Shown one piece after another: positions 34,940 to 44,072 of a stretch of 64,000 nt of DNA. The position numbers and the translations under genes are program-made. The DNA is from Aliarcobacter sp017996075 (GTDB taxonomy: Bacteria; Campylobacterota; Campylobacteria; Campylobacterales; Arcobacteraceae): NCBI RefSeq assembly GCF_051062515.1, contig NZ_JAMXEK010000001.1; one strand, 5' to 3'. A model generated the notes under the pieces. It saw only the letters and a list, made by a program, of their open reading frames with translations, had not been told where the DNA came from and ran no database searches. Position 1 is the stretch's first letter. Each line of letters opens with the position of its first letter.

Positions 34940-36994
34940 ATGTCTGAAAATTTATTAATATCACTAAACGATTCACAAAAAAGTGCTGCTCAACATATAG
35001 ATGGACCTTTGCTTATTTTAGCAGGTGCTGGAAGCGGAAAAACAAAAACAATTACAACTAGATTAGCATATTTAATTTCTATTGGAATAGATCCCAAAAG
35101 TATTTTAACACTTACTTTTACAAACAAAGCTGCAAATGAGATGCGAGATAGAGCTTTCTCTCTTTTAGATACAAATAGTTTAAATACACCTCCACTTTTA
35201 TGTACATTTCACAAATTTGGACTTCTTTTTTTAAAGTTTTATATAAGTGAATTAAATAGAAAGAATAATTTTATAATAATTGATAGTGATGACAAAAGAA
35301 GAGTTCTAAAATCAATAAACAAAGAGATACCAACAGCACTTTTAGGAAGCGAAGTATCAAAATATAAAAACTCTATTATGACTCCAAGTGATGTAAAATC
35401 GCAAGCACAAGGGAAACTTTATAGTGAAATTGCAGATATTTACGAAAAATATGAAGAGCATTTATTAAAAAATAATCTTGTAGATTTTGATGATTTACTT
35501 CTTTTACCTTATAAAATTTTAAAAAACAATCAAAAATTAGCAGAATCTACAAGCCAAAAGTATCAATATATTATGGTAGATGAGTACCAAGATACAAATG
35601 AACTTCAATATAGACTTTTAAGGCTTCTTTGCTCAAACCATGATAATCTTTGTGTTGTTGGAGATGATGATCAAAGTATTTACGGTTGGAGAGGTGCTAC
35701 AATTAAAAATATTTTGAATTTTAATGAACATTTCAAAAGAGCAACTATTGTTAAACTTGAAGAAAATTATAGATCAACTGATACTATTTTACACCATGCA
35801 AATGCTTTAATTGAGCATAATCGTGATAGGTTAGGAAAAAAACTTGTAGGTACAAAAGATAAAGGTAGTTCTATAAAAGTTTATGAATCACACGATGAAA
35901 ATGAAGAAACAAGAAAAATAGTAGATGATATAAAAAAATTGTTACAAACAGATGAAAAAGCGAAAGATATTGCAATTTTATTTAGAGTAAATGCTCTTAG
36001 TCGTTCTTTAGAAGAGGGATTTAATAAAGCAGGGCTTAATTATAAACTTGTTGGTGGAATGAAATTTTATGAAAGAACAGAGATAAAAGATTTAATAGCA
36101 TATTTTAGAATTTTAACAAACTTAAGTGATAATTTTTCTATAAAAAGAGTTATAAATAAGCCAAAAAGAGGAATAGGGGCAACTACTATTGATAAACTTG
36201 AAGAGAAAGCAAATGAGTTAAATAGTTCTATTTTTGATATGATTCAAAAGTTAAATGCTGATGAATTAAGTGCAATTGTTGGTAAAAAAAATGCAAGAAC
36301 TATAAAAGTTTTTGAAGCATCTATTTTAGATTTGCGAGAACTTATGATTCAGTCAAGAATGAGGCTTTTAGATAGCTTTGAAGAGACTTTTGATTATAGA
36401 GCTTCTTATGATAATCTTCCAGATGGTTTTGAAAGACAAGCAAACATAGATGAATTTTATGGATATATAAGAGACTTCTTTTTACAAAATCCACACCTAG
36501 ATTTAAAAGATTTTTTAAATGAAATTGCATTAGAAAATCAAAATGATGAATATAGCAACGATGCTATTTCCATGATGAGTATTCATGCTTCGAAAGGTTT
36601 AGAGTTTAAGCATCTTTTTATTATTGGGCTCGAAGAGGGTTTTTTCCCAATTATTGGAGATGGTACAGATTTAGAAGAAGAAAGACGATTAGGATATGTT
36701 GCATTTACAAGAGCTATGGATAATTTAACTTTATCTTTTGTACATTCAAGATTTTATAAAGGGAAAAGAGCTCAATTAAATAAAAGTAGATTTTTGGTTG
36801 AAAGTGGTTTAGTAAAAGGGAGTTTAGTTATTGAAAAAAGCTCTGGATTTAAAAAAGGTGATATGGTAAGTCATAAGATTTTTGGACAAGGAAGAGTTGA
36901 AAAAGCAGTAAATGCTGGAAAAGATTATAAACTTACTATAAACTTTGGTGGACAAAAAAGAGATATTTTGTCATCTTTTGTAGAGAAAAACTAG
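34940..36994 (+). CDS. uvrD: UvrD/Rep-type DNA helicase
   Basis: A 684-residue superfamily 1A helicase. Motif I is LAGAGSGKTKT, motif Ia TFTNKAANEM, motif II VDEYQDTN, motif III GDDDQSIYGWRGA, motif IV region LEENYRST, motif V SIHASKGLEF and motif VI VAFTRAMDNL. A short C-terminal Tudor-like module (FKKGDMVSHKIFGQGRV) suits the UvrD/PcrA class, which binds RNA polymerase. It unwinds DNA in repair and replication. The truB gene follows nine bases later. Confidence 0.93.
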   Translation: MSENLLISLNDSQKSAAQHIDGPLLILAGAGSGKTKTITTRLAYLISIGIDPKSILTLTFTNKAANEMRDRAFSLLDTNSLNTPPLLCTFHKFGLLFLKFYISELNRKNNFIIIDSDDKRRVLKSINKEIPTALLGSEVSKYKNSIMTPSDVKSQAQGKLYSEIADIYEKYEEHLLKNNLVDFDDLLLLPYKILKNNQKLAESTSQKYQYIMVDEYQDTNELQYRLLRLLCSNHDNLCVVGDDDQSIYGWRGATIKNILNFNEHFKRATIVKLEENYRSTDTILHHANALIEHNRDRLGKKLVGTKDKGSSIKVYESHDENEETRKIVDDIKKLLQTDEKAKDIAILFRVNALSRSLEEGFNKAGLNYKLVGGMKFYERTEIKDLIAYFRILTNLSDNFSIKRVINKPKRGIGATTIDKLEEKANELNSSIFDMIQKLNADELSAIVGKKNARTIKVFEASILDLRELMIQSRMRLLDSFEETFDYRASYDNLPDGFERQANIDEFYGYIRDFFLQNPHLDLKDFLNEIALENQNDEYSNDAISMMSIHASKGLEFKHLFIIGLEEGFFPIIGDGTDLEEERRLGYVAFTRAMDNLTLSFVHSRFYKGKRAQLNKSRFLVESGLVKGSLVIEKSSGFKKGDMVSHKIFGQGRVEKAVNAGKDYKLTINFGGQKRDILSSFVEKN

Positions 36995-37003
36995 AGGTAA
37001 AAT

Positions 37004-37870
37004 TTGCAAAAAAGAGTTTATGAAAAAGGTGAAATAAATAAGCTTTTTGTGGTAAATAAACCAATGTTTATTAGTTCAAATTTCTATTTAAATAGATTTA
37101 AAAGAGCTTATAAAAATAAAAAAGCTGGATTTAGTGGAACTCTTGATCCTTTTGCAAAAGGTTGTTTGATTGTTGCATTTGGACAATATGCAAAGCTTTT
37201 TAAATATTTAGAAAAAGCTCCAAAAGTTTATAAAGCTGTTATTTGGCTTGGAGTTAGTTCTGAGTCATTAGATATTGAGAGAATCCAAAATATAGGATTT
37301 CAAAAAAAACTTGATACTGATTTTATAAAAAAAGAGATTGAAAAATTAAAAGGTGAAATAGAGTATATACCTCCAAAATTTTCAGCCAAAAGAGTAAATG
37401 GACAAAAAGCTTATGAAATTGCTAGAGAAGGATTAGAATTTGAGCTAAAAAGCTCAATTATGAATGTATTTGATATAAAATTTATTAGATACAATCATCC
37501 TTTTATTAGCTTTGAAGTAAAAGTTAGCGAAGGCTCATATATTCGCTCTTTAGCACAAATATTTTTAAAGAATATTGGCTCTATTGGAACTTTGAGTTAT
37601 CTAAAAAGAGTTAGTGAAGGAAAATTTTATTTCGAAAATCACAAAGAGTTAAATCCACTTGATTTTATAGATTTACCAAAAAATAACTATACTGGAACAA
37701 AAGAGTGGTTAGAAGTTGGTAAACGAATTTCAAAAGATTATTTGAGCATAAAAATAGATGGAAAATATATTATAGAGCTTGATACATTTTTTTCTATTAT
37801 AGAAATAATAGGTGATGAAGTTAAATATTTATTAAATAAAGTTCCAAAAATAGAGGCAAAAAATGACTAA
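37004..37870 (+). CDS. truB: tRNA pseudouridine(55) synthase
   Basis: A 288-residue TruB-family enzyme making pseudouridine 55 in the tRNA T-loop. The catalytic Asp48 lies in AGFSGTLDPFAKGCLIVAFG; PPKFSAKRVNGQKAYE and GSYIRSLAQ are the other family blocks. The start is TTG 37004 after GAGGTAAAA. It overlaps ispE by eight bases. Confidence 0.95.
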   Translation: MQKRVYEKGEINKLFVVNKPMFISSNFYLNRFKRAYKNKKAGFSGTLDPFAKGCLIVAFGQYAKLFKYLEKAPKVYKAVIWLGVSSESLDIERIQNIGFQKKLDTDFIKKEIEKLKGEIEYIPPKFSAKRVNGQKAYEIAREGLEFELKSSIMNVFDIKFIRYNHPFISFEVKVSEGSYIRSLAQIFLKNIGSIGTLSYLKRVSEGKFYFENHKELNPLDFIDLPKNNYTGTKEWLEVGKRISKDYLSIKIDGKYIIELDTFFSIIEIIGDEVKYLLNKVPKIEAKND

Positions 37871-38618
37871 AAAATCATATTCAAAGGTAAATATTTTTTT
37901 AAAAATTGTTGGATTAAGAGATAATTATCATCTAATAGCTTCAAGATTTGTAAGAGTAAAAAATCTTTTTGATACTATTAGTTTTATAAAAAAAGATGTT
38001 GATAATTTTTCTATTGAGGGAAATTTTTCATGTATTTTAGAAAAAAATACAGTTTATAAAGCTTATAAAGAACTTGAAAAATTTGATTGTGTAAAAGAGT
38101 TTTTTAAAAAAAATATTGTAAAAATAGATAAAAATATTCCAGAATTTGCGGGACTTGGTGGCGGAAGTTCAAATTGTGCAACTTTTTTAAACATGGTAAA
38201 TCAAGCTTGTAATTTGAATTTAAGTAAAGAAGAATTAGCAAAAATTGGCTCAAATATTGGAGCAGATGTACCATTTTTTGTATATGAATTTGATAGTGCA
38301 AATGTTAGTGGAATTGGTGAAATTGTTGAAGAGTTCAAAGAAGAGTCACTTAATATCGAAGTTATTACACCAAAAATTGCTTGTGATACAGGAAAAATAT
38401 ATAAAAATTTTAGGGAAAAGTTTTATAAAGAGTTGAATAAAGATGAAGTTAAAGAGCTTTTTGTTACAAATTCAAAAGATATTTTAAAAAAATTTAGTAT
38501 AAATGAAGCAAATGATTTGTATTTTTCAGCTTTGGATTTAAACCAAGATTTAAAAAAATTTGAAAAAGATAATTGGTTTTTTAGTGGAAGTGGAAGCTCA
38601 TTTTTTAAAATTTTATAA
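37863..38618 (+). CDS. ispE: 4-diphosphocytidyl-2-C-methyl-D-erythritol kinase
   Basis: A 251-residue GHMP kinase of the MEP isoprenoid pathway. The ATP loop is FAGLGGGSSNCATFL (97-103), the catalytic Asp is in GADVPFF (Asp135), and the C-terminus is FFSGSGSSFFKIL. It is shorter than the ~280-residue enteric enzyme, as in related Campylobacterota. It is coupled to truB and ends nine bases before smpB. Confidence 0.92.
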   Translation: MTKKSYSKVNIFLKIVGLRDNYHLIASRFVRVKNLFDTISFIKKDVDNFSIEGNFSCILEKNTVYKAYKELEKFDCVKEFFKKNIVKIDKNIPEFAGLGGGSSNCATFLNMVNQACNLNLSKEELAKIGSNIGADVPFFVYEFDSANVSGIGEIVEEFKEESLNIEVITPKIACDTGKIYKNFREKFYKELNKDEVKELFVTNSKDILKKFSINEANDLYFSALDLNQDLKKFEKDNWFFSGSGSSFFKIL

Positions 38619-38627
38619 GGAAATTAT

Positions 38628-39101
38628 GTGGCAAAAAAAGAATTAAAAAAGAATTTAGTATTTAAAAATAAAAAAGCATTTCATGATTTTACAATTTTAG
38701 ATAGCCTTGAAGCTGGAATTATGCTTGAAGGAAGTGAAGTAAAAGCTATACGTGAAGGAAGAGTAAACTTAAAAGATAGTTTTGTGCGAATAATTAAGGG
38801 CGAAGTTTTTCTTTTAAATGCACATATATCACATTTAAGCACAACTCATAGTACATATAGACCAGATGAAAGAAGATCTAGAAAACTACTTTTACACTCA
38901 AAACAAATAGCAAAAATGTACTCAAGAGTAACAAAAGATGGAATAACTCTTGTTTGTACAAAATTGTATTTTAATGACAAAAATATGGTAAAAGTTGAAG
39001 TTGCAACTGCTCAAGGGAGAAAGCTTCATGACAAAAGAGAAGTTTTAAAAGAAAAAACTCTAAAAAGAGAGAGTGAACAAGCTGTAAAATCTTATAAATA
39101 A
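38628..39101 (+). CDS. smpB: SsrA-binding protein SmpB
   Basis: A 157-residue tmRNA partner in trans-translation. Blocks include KKAFHDFTILDSLEAGIML, GSEVKAIREGRVNLKDSF and a basic C-terminal tail (KLHDKREVLKEKTLKRESE) that enters the decoding channel. It starts with GTG 38628 after AAGGAAA. The ssrA RNA gene itself was not found in the window. Confidence 0.96.
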   Translation: MAKKELKKNLVFKNKKAFHDFTILDSLEAGIMLEGSEVKAIREGRVNLKDSFVRIIKGEVFLLNAHISHLSTTHSTYRPDERRSRKLLLHSKQIAKMYSRVTKDGITLVCTKLYFNDKNMVKVEVATAQGRKLHDKREVLKEKTLKRESEQAVKSYK

Positions 39102-39263
39102 GATAATTTTTATCTTGATTTTATTGTAAAAAATAGTTATAAATAAAGCTAATTTGTTAATTTATTGTTAATTTTTTTGTTTAGTTTAAGTTTTTCTTCG
39201 ATACTATTTTGGCTAATAAGTGACATTTTGTGACTTGTATATAAATTTTGTAGGAGGAAATTG

Positions 39264-40730
39264 ATGCAAAACAGTGCACAAATTGAGTATGACTACTCTG
39301 TTGCTAAGTGTTTTACATTTACAACAATCTTGTTTGGTATCATTGGTATGACAATTGGTGTTGTACTTGCTTTTCAATTAGCTTTTCCAGAGCTAAATTA
39401 CTTAGCAGGAGAGTATGGGACTTTCAGTAGATTAAGACCATTACACACAAATGGTGTTGCTTTTGGATTTACATTGAGTGGGGTTTTTGCTGGTTGGTAT
39501 TATATATCGCAAAGGGTTTTAAAAGTTTCATTAAAAGAGTCTCCTTTTTTAATGGTAGTTGCAAAACTTCATTTTTGGGTATATTTTATAACAATTCTTT
39601 TGGCTGTTGTTACTCTATTTATGGGTATTACAACTTCAAAAGAGTATGCAGAACTTGAGTGGCCACTAGATATTCTAGTTGTTGTTTTCTGGGTTCTATG
39701 GGGTATTTCAATATTTGGTATTATTGGAATTAGAAGAGAAAGAACATTATATATTTCAATTTGGTATTTTATTGCTACATTTATAGCAGTTGCAATGCTT
39801 TATTTATTTAATAATATGGAAGTTCCAACTGCGCTTGTAAGTGGATATGGTTCTTGGATACACTCTGTTTCTATGTATGCTGGTACAAATGATGCTATTA
39901 TTCAATGGTGGTATGGACACAATGCTGTTGCATTCGTATTTACTACACCTATTATTGCATTAATTTACTACTTCTTACCAAAAGAATCAGGTCAAAATAT
40001 TTATTCATATAAACTATCAATCCTAGCATTCTGGGGATTATTATTTGTTTATTTATGGGCTGGTGGACACCACTTGATTTATAGTACTGTTCCAGATTGG
40101 ATGCAAACTATGGGTTCTGTTATGTCTGTTGTTTTAATTTTACCATCATGGGGATCTGCGATTAATATGCTTTTAACTATGAAAGGTGAGTGGAATCAGT
40201 TACAATCTAATACTGTAATTAAATTTATGGTTTTAGCTTCAACATTCTATATGTTAACAACACTTGAAGGACCAATTCAGTCAATTAAATCTGTTAACGC
40301 TATTGCACACTTTACAGATTGGATTCCAGGGCACGTTCATGATGCGGTTTTAGGATGGGTTGTATTTATGATTATGGCTGCACTATTCCATATGGTTCCT
40401 AGAATGTTTAAAAGAGAAATATATTCAAAATCATTGATGGAGACACAATTCTGGTTACAAACAGTTGGAATTATTTTGTACTTTACATCTATGTGGATTG
40501 CAGGTATTACTCAAGGTATGATGTGGAGAGCTTATGATGAGTATGGTTCATTAGTTTACTCATTTATTGATACAGTTACAGTGTTACATCCATACTATAC
40601 AATTAGAGCGGTTGGTGGTTTAATGTACTTAATCGGTTTCTTTATGTTCGCTTACAACATCTACAAAACAATTAGATGTGGTAGAGTACTTGATAAAGAA
40701 CCAGTAAATGCAACTCCAGTAGCTGCTTAA
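39264..40730 (+). CDS. ccoN: cbb3 cytochrome c oxidase subunit I
   Basis: A 488-residue, 12-helix catalytic subunit carrying haem b and the haem b3-CuB site. Histidine ligands are in LRPLHTNGVAFGF, WWYGHNAVAFVF, AGGHHLIYSTVPDW and WIPGHVHDAVLGW. It reduces oxygen with high affinity at the inner membrane. ATG 39264 follows AGGAGG; a TTG three bases earlier is less likely. It leads the ccoNOQP operon, which has a ~160-base upstream gap after smpB. Confidence 0.97.
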   Translation: MQNSAQIEYDYSVAKCFTFTTILFGIIGMTIGVVLAFQLAFPELNYLAGEYGTFSRLRPLHTNGVAFGFTLSGVFAGWYYISQRVLKVSLKESPFLMVVAKLHFWVYFITILLAVVTLFMGITTSKEYAELEWPLDILVVVFWVLWGISIFGIIGIRRERTLYISIWYFIATFIAVAMLYLFNNMEVPTALVSGYGSWIHSVSMYAGTNDAIIQWWYGHNAVAFVFTTPIIALIYYFLPKESGQNIYSYKLSILAFWGLLFVYLWAGGHHLIYSTVPDWMQTMGSVMSVVLILPSWGSAINMLLTMKGEWNQLQSNTVIKFMVLASTFYMLTTLEGPIQSIKSVNAIAHFTDWIPGHVHDAVLGWVVFMIMAALFHMVPRMFKREIYSKSLMETQFWLQTVGIILYFTSMWIAGITQGMMWRAYDEYGSLVYSFIDTVTVLHPYYTIRAVGGLMYLIGFFMFAYNIYKTIRCGRVLDKEPVNATPVAA

Positions 40731-40743
40731 GAAAGGGGAAAAA

Positions 40744-41409
40744 ATGTTTCATTGGTTAGAACAAAGACCGTTTTTCTTTGCGGTAATGGTATTTATATTT
40801 GTTGCATTTGCGGGTGTAATTGAAGCAATTCCAGACTTTGCAAAGCAAGCAAGACCAACAGTTGGTACAAAACCATATTCAGTGTTGGAATTAACAGGAA
40901 GACATGTTTATATTAAAGATTCTTGTAACACATGTCACTCTCAATTAGTAAGACCATTTAAATCAGAGACTGATAGATATGGTATGTACTCTTTAAGTGG
41001 TGAATATGCTTATGATAGACCATTTTTATGGGGATCAAAAAGAACTGGTCCTGATTTAATGAGAGTTGGAAACTATAGAACTACAGATTGGCATGAAAAC
41101 CATATGAGAGATCCAAAAGCAGTTGTTCCAGGAAGTATTATGCCTGCATATGAGCATCATTTTACAAAAATTGCTGATATAGAGACTGCATATGCAGAAG
41201 CTTATACTGTAAAAACAGTATTTAACACTCCATATGATCAAGAAGGTATGCCAAAGCTTGGAACTTGGGAAGAAGCTAAGGCAGCTGCTTTAGAAGAAGC
41301 AAAAGTTATTGCTGCTGATATGAAAGATGAGAAGGTTAAACAAGCTGTTGCAAATGGTGAAGTTCCTGAAATTGTTGCATTAATTGCATATTTAAATTCT
41401 TTAAAATAG
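40744..41409 (+). CDS. ccoO: cbb3 oxidase subunit II, mono-haem cytochrome c
   Basis: A 221-residue subunit with an N-terminal membrane anchor (FFFAVMVFIFVAFAGVIEAI) and one haem c site (DSCNTCHSQ, near residues 60-66), with a Met ligand likely in PGSIMPAYEHHF. It passes electrons from CcoP to CcoN. It is 13 bases after ccoN. Confidence 0.97.
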   Translation: MFHWLEQRPFFFAVMVFIFVAFAGVIEAIPDFAKQARPTVGTKPYSVLELTGRHVYIKDSCNTCHSQLVRPFKSETDRYGMYSLSGEYAYDRPFLWGSKRTGPDLMRVGNYRTTDWHENHMRDPKAVVPGSIMPAYEHHFTKIADIETAYAEAYTVKTVFNTPYDQEGMPKLGTWEEAKAAALEEAKVIAADMKDEKVKQAVANGEVPEIVALIAYLNSLK

Positions 41410-41418
41410 AGGTTCATT

Positions 41419-41643
41419 ATGGATTATGAAACATTGATGACATTTCAAGGTTATGCAAAATTCTTTTTGATATTAGTAGTATTTATACTGTTTTACTCTT
41501 ATGCTTTTTCGATGTATAGAAGACAAAAAAGAGGTGAAAGAGATTTTGAAAAGTATTCAAAGCTTGTACATGATGATTCAAGTGTTTCTGTTCCTCTTGA
41601 AGAAAGAGATACTAAAAAAGTTATAGGTAATAAGGAGAAATAA
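41419..41643 (+). CDS. ccoQ: cbb3 oxidase small subunit CcoQ
   Basis: A 74-residue protein with one membrane helix (YAKFFLILVVFILFYSYAF) and a basic/acidic cytoplasmic tail beginning MYRRQKRGERDFEKYS. Position between ccoO and ccoP and this layout identify CcoQ, a stabilising subunit. It ends one base before ccoP. Confidence 0.9.
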   Translation: MDYETLMTFQGYAKFFLILVVFILFYSYAFSMYRRQKRGERDFEKYSKLVHDDSSVSVPLEERDTKKVIGNKEK

Positions 41644-41644
41644 G

Positions 41645-42538
41645 ATGAAATCTATGGTTATAGGTGGAATAATTCTTATCATCGCATTAATGGCAGGAAC
41701 TTACTTTGTTGCAGGTGATGCTTTTAATAGTGATGATTATATCAATACATTAACATTTTTGGGAGCAGCTGCTATTCTTACAATTAGTACGTTTGTTGTT
41801 CTAAAATATATTAATCAGATGAAAAATGATACAGCAAGTGGTGAGCTAGCTGATGAGAATTGGGATGGAATAGGTGAGTATAAAAACCCTGTTCCAACAG
41901 GTTGGGCTATAATATATGTTGGCACAATTATTTGGATGTTTTGGTATTTCACAATGGGTTATCCAATTAATGGATTTTCTCAAATTGGTCAATGGAATGA
42001 AGAAACAAATGAGTATAATGCTAAGTTTAAGGAAAAATGGACAAATCCTAATGAGCAAACTCTAAATGCAATGGGACAATCTATATTTTTAGTTCAGTGT
42101 GCTCCTTGTCATGGAGTTGATGCAGAAGGAATTTCAGGAAAAGCTCAAGATTTAACAAAAAGAATTAGTAAAGAGCAAGTTGAATATACAATTAGAAATG
42201 GTTCTAATCATTTAACTGAAGCATACCCTGGTGGAATGCCTCCAATGATGCTTAGTGAAGATGCTGATATTAAAGAAGTTTCTGCTTATGTAGCAAATGG
42301 ATTTAAAGGTGAGCAACCAGCTGCTTATGCAACTTGTGTGGCTTGTCATGGTGATAATGGAGAAGGAATGCCAATGGTAGGTCCAAATATTAAATCTTAT
42401 GATGATTCTCTTGTAACAGCAGTTTTAAAACAAGGTAAAAAAGGTCTTTTAGGTCATATGCCAAGCTTTAATGAAAGATTAAATGAGACTCAAGAGAAAG
42501 CTTTAGCTTCATATATTAGAAGTTTAGGAGATAAGTAA
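41645..42538 (+). CDS. ccoP: cbb3 oxidase subunit III, di-haem cytochrome c
   Basis: A 297-residue subunit with two N-terminal membrane helices (VIGGIILIIALMAGTYFV and GWAIIYVGTIIWMFWYF) and two haem c domains with CAPCHG and CVACHG sites. Met ligands are likely in GGMPPMML and GHMPSF. The DENWDGIGEYKNPVPTGW segment is diagnostic. It receives electrons from soluble cytochrome c. Its stop overlaps the next ATG by one base. Confidence 0.97.
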   Translation: MKSMVIGGIILIIALMAGTYFVAGDAFNSDDYINTLTFLGAAAILTISTFVVLKYINQMKNDTASGELADENWDGIGEYKNPVPTGWAIIYVGTIIWMFWYFTMGYPINGFSQIGQWNEETNEYNAKFKEKWTNPNEQTLNAMGQSIFLVQCAPCHGVDAEGISGKAQDLTKRISKEQVEYTIRNGSNHLTEAYPGGMPPMMLSEDADIKEVSAYVANGFKGEQPAAYATCVACHGDNGEGMPMVGPNIKSYDDSLVTAVLKQGKKGLLGHMPSFNERLNETQEKALASYIRSLGDK

Positions 42539-42780
42539 TGGCAAACAATACACAAATGAATGAAAATGAAAGAGGAATTTTTAAATTACACGGTATAACT
42601 GGAATGTTAATAGCTGTTGTTTTACTTTTAACAATTCTTGCAGTATTAGTTTTTAATGGTGTTTTAGTTCAACAAAGAGAAGCTTCTAATGCTTATCAAA
42701 TTAATCAAGACTTAAATGCTTTAAAAGCAAATAGTCCTGACAACCACAAACATTACCAATTAATTGGTAATGGTAAATAA
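42538..42780 (+). CDS. DUF4006-family membrane protein
   Basis: An 80-residue protein with a single membrane helix (MLIAVVLLLTILAVLVFNGV) and a soluble tail with REASNAYQINQDLNALK. This family is found downstream of ccoP in Campylobacterota and is presumed an accessory subunit or assembly factor of the cbb3 oxidase. Its start overlaps the ccoP stop (TAATG). Confidence 0.88.
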   Translation: MANNTQMNENERGIFKLHGITGMLIAVVLLLTILAVLVFNGVLVQQREASNAYQINQDLNALKANSPDNHKHYQLIGNGK

Positions 42781-42790
42781 GGAGTGAAGT

Positions 42791-42883
42791 ATGGACAGAT
42801 TAATTACTATTTTACTTTTGGTTTCGGCTCTTATGACGATTTATTATGCATTTTTCGACCAAGCAAAAGTGTTTGTTGGTTAA
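42791..42883 (+). CDS. 30-residue single-helix membrane peptide in the cco cluster
   Basis: ATG 42791 is preceded by GGAG in AAGGAGTGAAGT. It encodes 30 residues: MDRLITILLLVSALMTIYYA followed by a short polar end. The stop (42881-42883) is immediately followed by the ATG of the next gene. Tight packing between cco accessory genes and a clear ribosome-binding site support translation. C. jejuni has a small gene in the equivalent place (Cj1485c, from memory). It is probably a small oxidase subunit like CcoM or CydX, by inference only. Confidence 0.75.
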   Translation: MDRLITILLLVSALMTIYYAFFDQAKVFVG

Positions 42884-43510
42884 ATGATAAATTTTAAATT
42901 CTTAAAAGTAGGAGTGATTTTTTCACTTCTACTTTTTTTATATACAAATAGTTTTGCACAAAATTTTATATTAAAAGATGATTTAATAGATATTAGGGCA
43001 AAAGATAAGATCGTTGAGATTGGTAGTGAAGTTAAGACTAAAACAGGTGTAAATATTTATGTTTATTCAACTTCTAGTTTTAATTTAGATAAAGATATAT
43101 CTACAAAAGATAAAATAGATTATATAAAAAATTATGAACTAAATATTTTAAAAAATCTTGAAACCCCTTATGTGATAATAACAATTTCACTTGAAGATAC
43201 TCATGTGAATTTATACTACAGTGACACTTTAGAAAAAATAATAGATAAAAATGAAATTCTTGATGATTATGTTGTGCCTTTGTTGGCATCAAAAGATAAA
43301 AATACTGTTGCTTCTAAAGTAAGTGCGTCTGTATTAAATGGATATGCTGCAGTAGCTGATAAATTAGCAGATTCTAAAAATGTTGAACTTGAGAGCAATA
43401 TTGGAAATCAAGGAAGAGTTGCTAGTACGATCTGGAGAGTATTTATATATTTTGTATTATTATCTGCTCTTTTAGCATATATTTATGCAATTTTAAGAAA
43501 GAGAAAATAG
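42884..43510 (+). CDS. TPM-domain exported protein in the cco cluster
   Basis: A 208-residue protein with a signal peptide (ending NSFA near residue 25), a ~130-residue TPM-type domain (IVEIGSEVKTKTGVNIYVYS; PYVIITISLEDTHVNLYYS) and a C-terminal membrane helix followed by RKRK. TPM domains occur in photosystem II repair protein TLP18.3 and other envelope proteins. Position suggests a role in oxidase assembly or quality control. The start abuts the stop of the 30-residue gene. Confidence 0.8.
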   Translation: MINFKFLKVGVIFSLLLFLYTNSFAQNFILKDDLIDIRAKDKIVEIGSEVKTKTGVNIYVYSTSSFNLDKDISTKDKIDYIKNYELNILKNLETPYVIITISLEDTHVNLYYSDTLEKIIDKNEILDDYVVPLLASKDKNTVASKVSASVLNGYAAVADKLADSKNVELESNIGNQGRVASTIWRVFIYFVLLSALLAYIYAILRKRK

Positions 43511-43511
43511 T

Positions 43512-44072
43512 ATGAAAAAAAGAAATTATTGGCCATTATATTTTATAGCAATTTTTGCTTTTACTGTTTATATGATTATTTGGACAATTTATAAAGCTAT
43601 GCAAGCCCCGGTTGTTGAAGATAGAAGTTTTATGCAAAAATACCAATATGTAGATGAAAATTATAACAATATAATGACATCAAATATAAACTTTTTGGAA
43701 AAATATAGTTTAGAATTAGAGTTAAATGGAAAGATTTTTCCACTTACAACAGAAGATATAAGATATGGTCAAAGAGTTATTGAAAAGTATTCAAACCATA
43801 AAGATGTTTTAAAAGTTGGAGAAAATAGCTTAAAAATTTTAGTTTTAAATAAAACAACAAAAGAGATAATTCCTTTAAGTATTGATTTACTTATTACAAA
43901 GACTATGTCAGATGATAGTAATGTAAATCTCAAAGATGAAAACTTTACAAAAGATAAAAACATTTATACTACTAATTTTAGTTTAAATGAAGAGACAAAC
44001 TGGATTATAACAGGAAGTTTTAAAGTAGAAAATGAGACAGGATTTATCTTTATAAAAACAAATGCTAAGTAA
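43512..44072 (+). CDS. FixH-like membrane protein
   Basis: A 186-residue protein: N-terminal helix (YWPLYFIAIFAFTVYMIIWTI), the YQYVDENYNNIM motif typical of FixH proteins, and a beta-rich periplasmic domain. FixH is linked to copper delivery or maturation of cbb3 oxidase in other bacteria. Here it follows the TPM gene by one base and overlaps addB by 11 bases. No CcoI-type copper ATPase lies in the window. Confidence 0.82.
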   Translation: MKKRNYWPLYFIAIFAFTVYMIIWTIYKAMQAPVVEDRSFMQKYQYVDENYNNIMTSNINFLEKYSLELELNGKIFPLTTEDIRYGQRVIEKYSNHKDVLKVGENSLKILVLNKTTKEIIPLSIDLLITKTMSDDSNVNLKDENFTKDKNIYTTNFSLNEETNWIITGSFKVENETGFIFIKTNAK

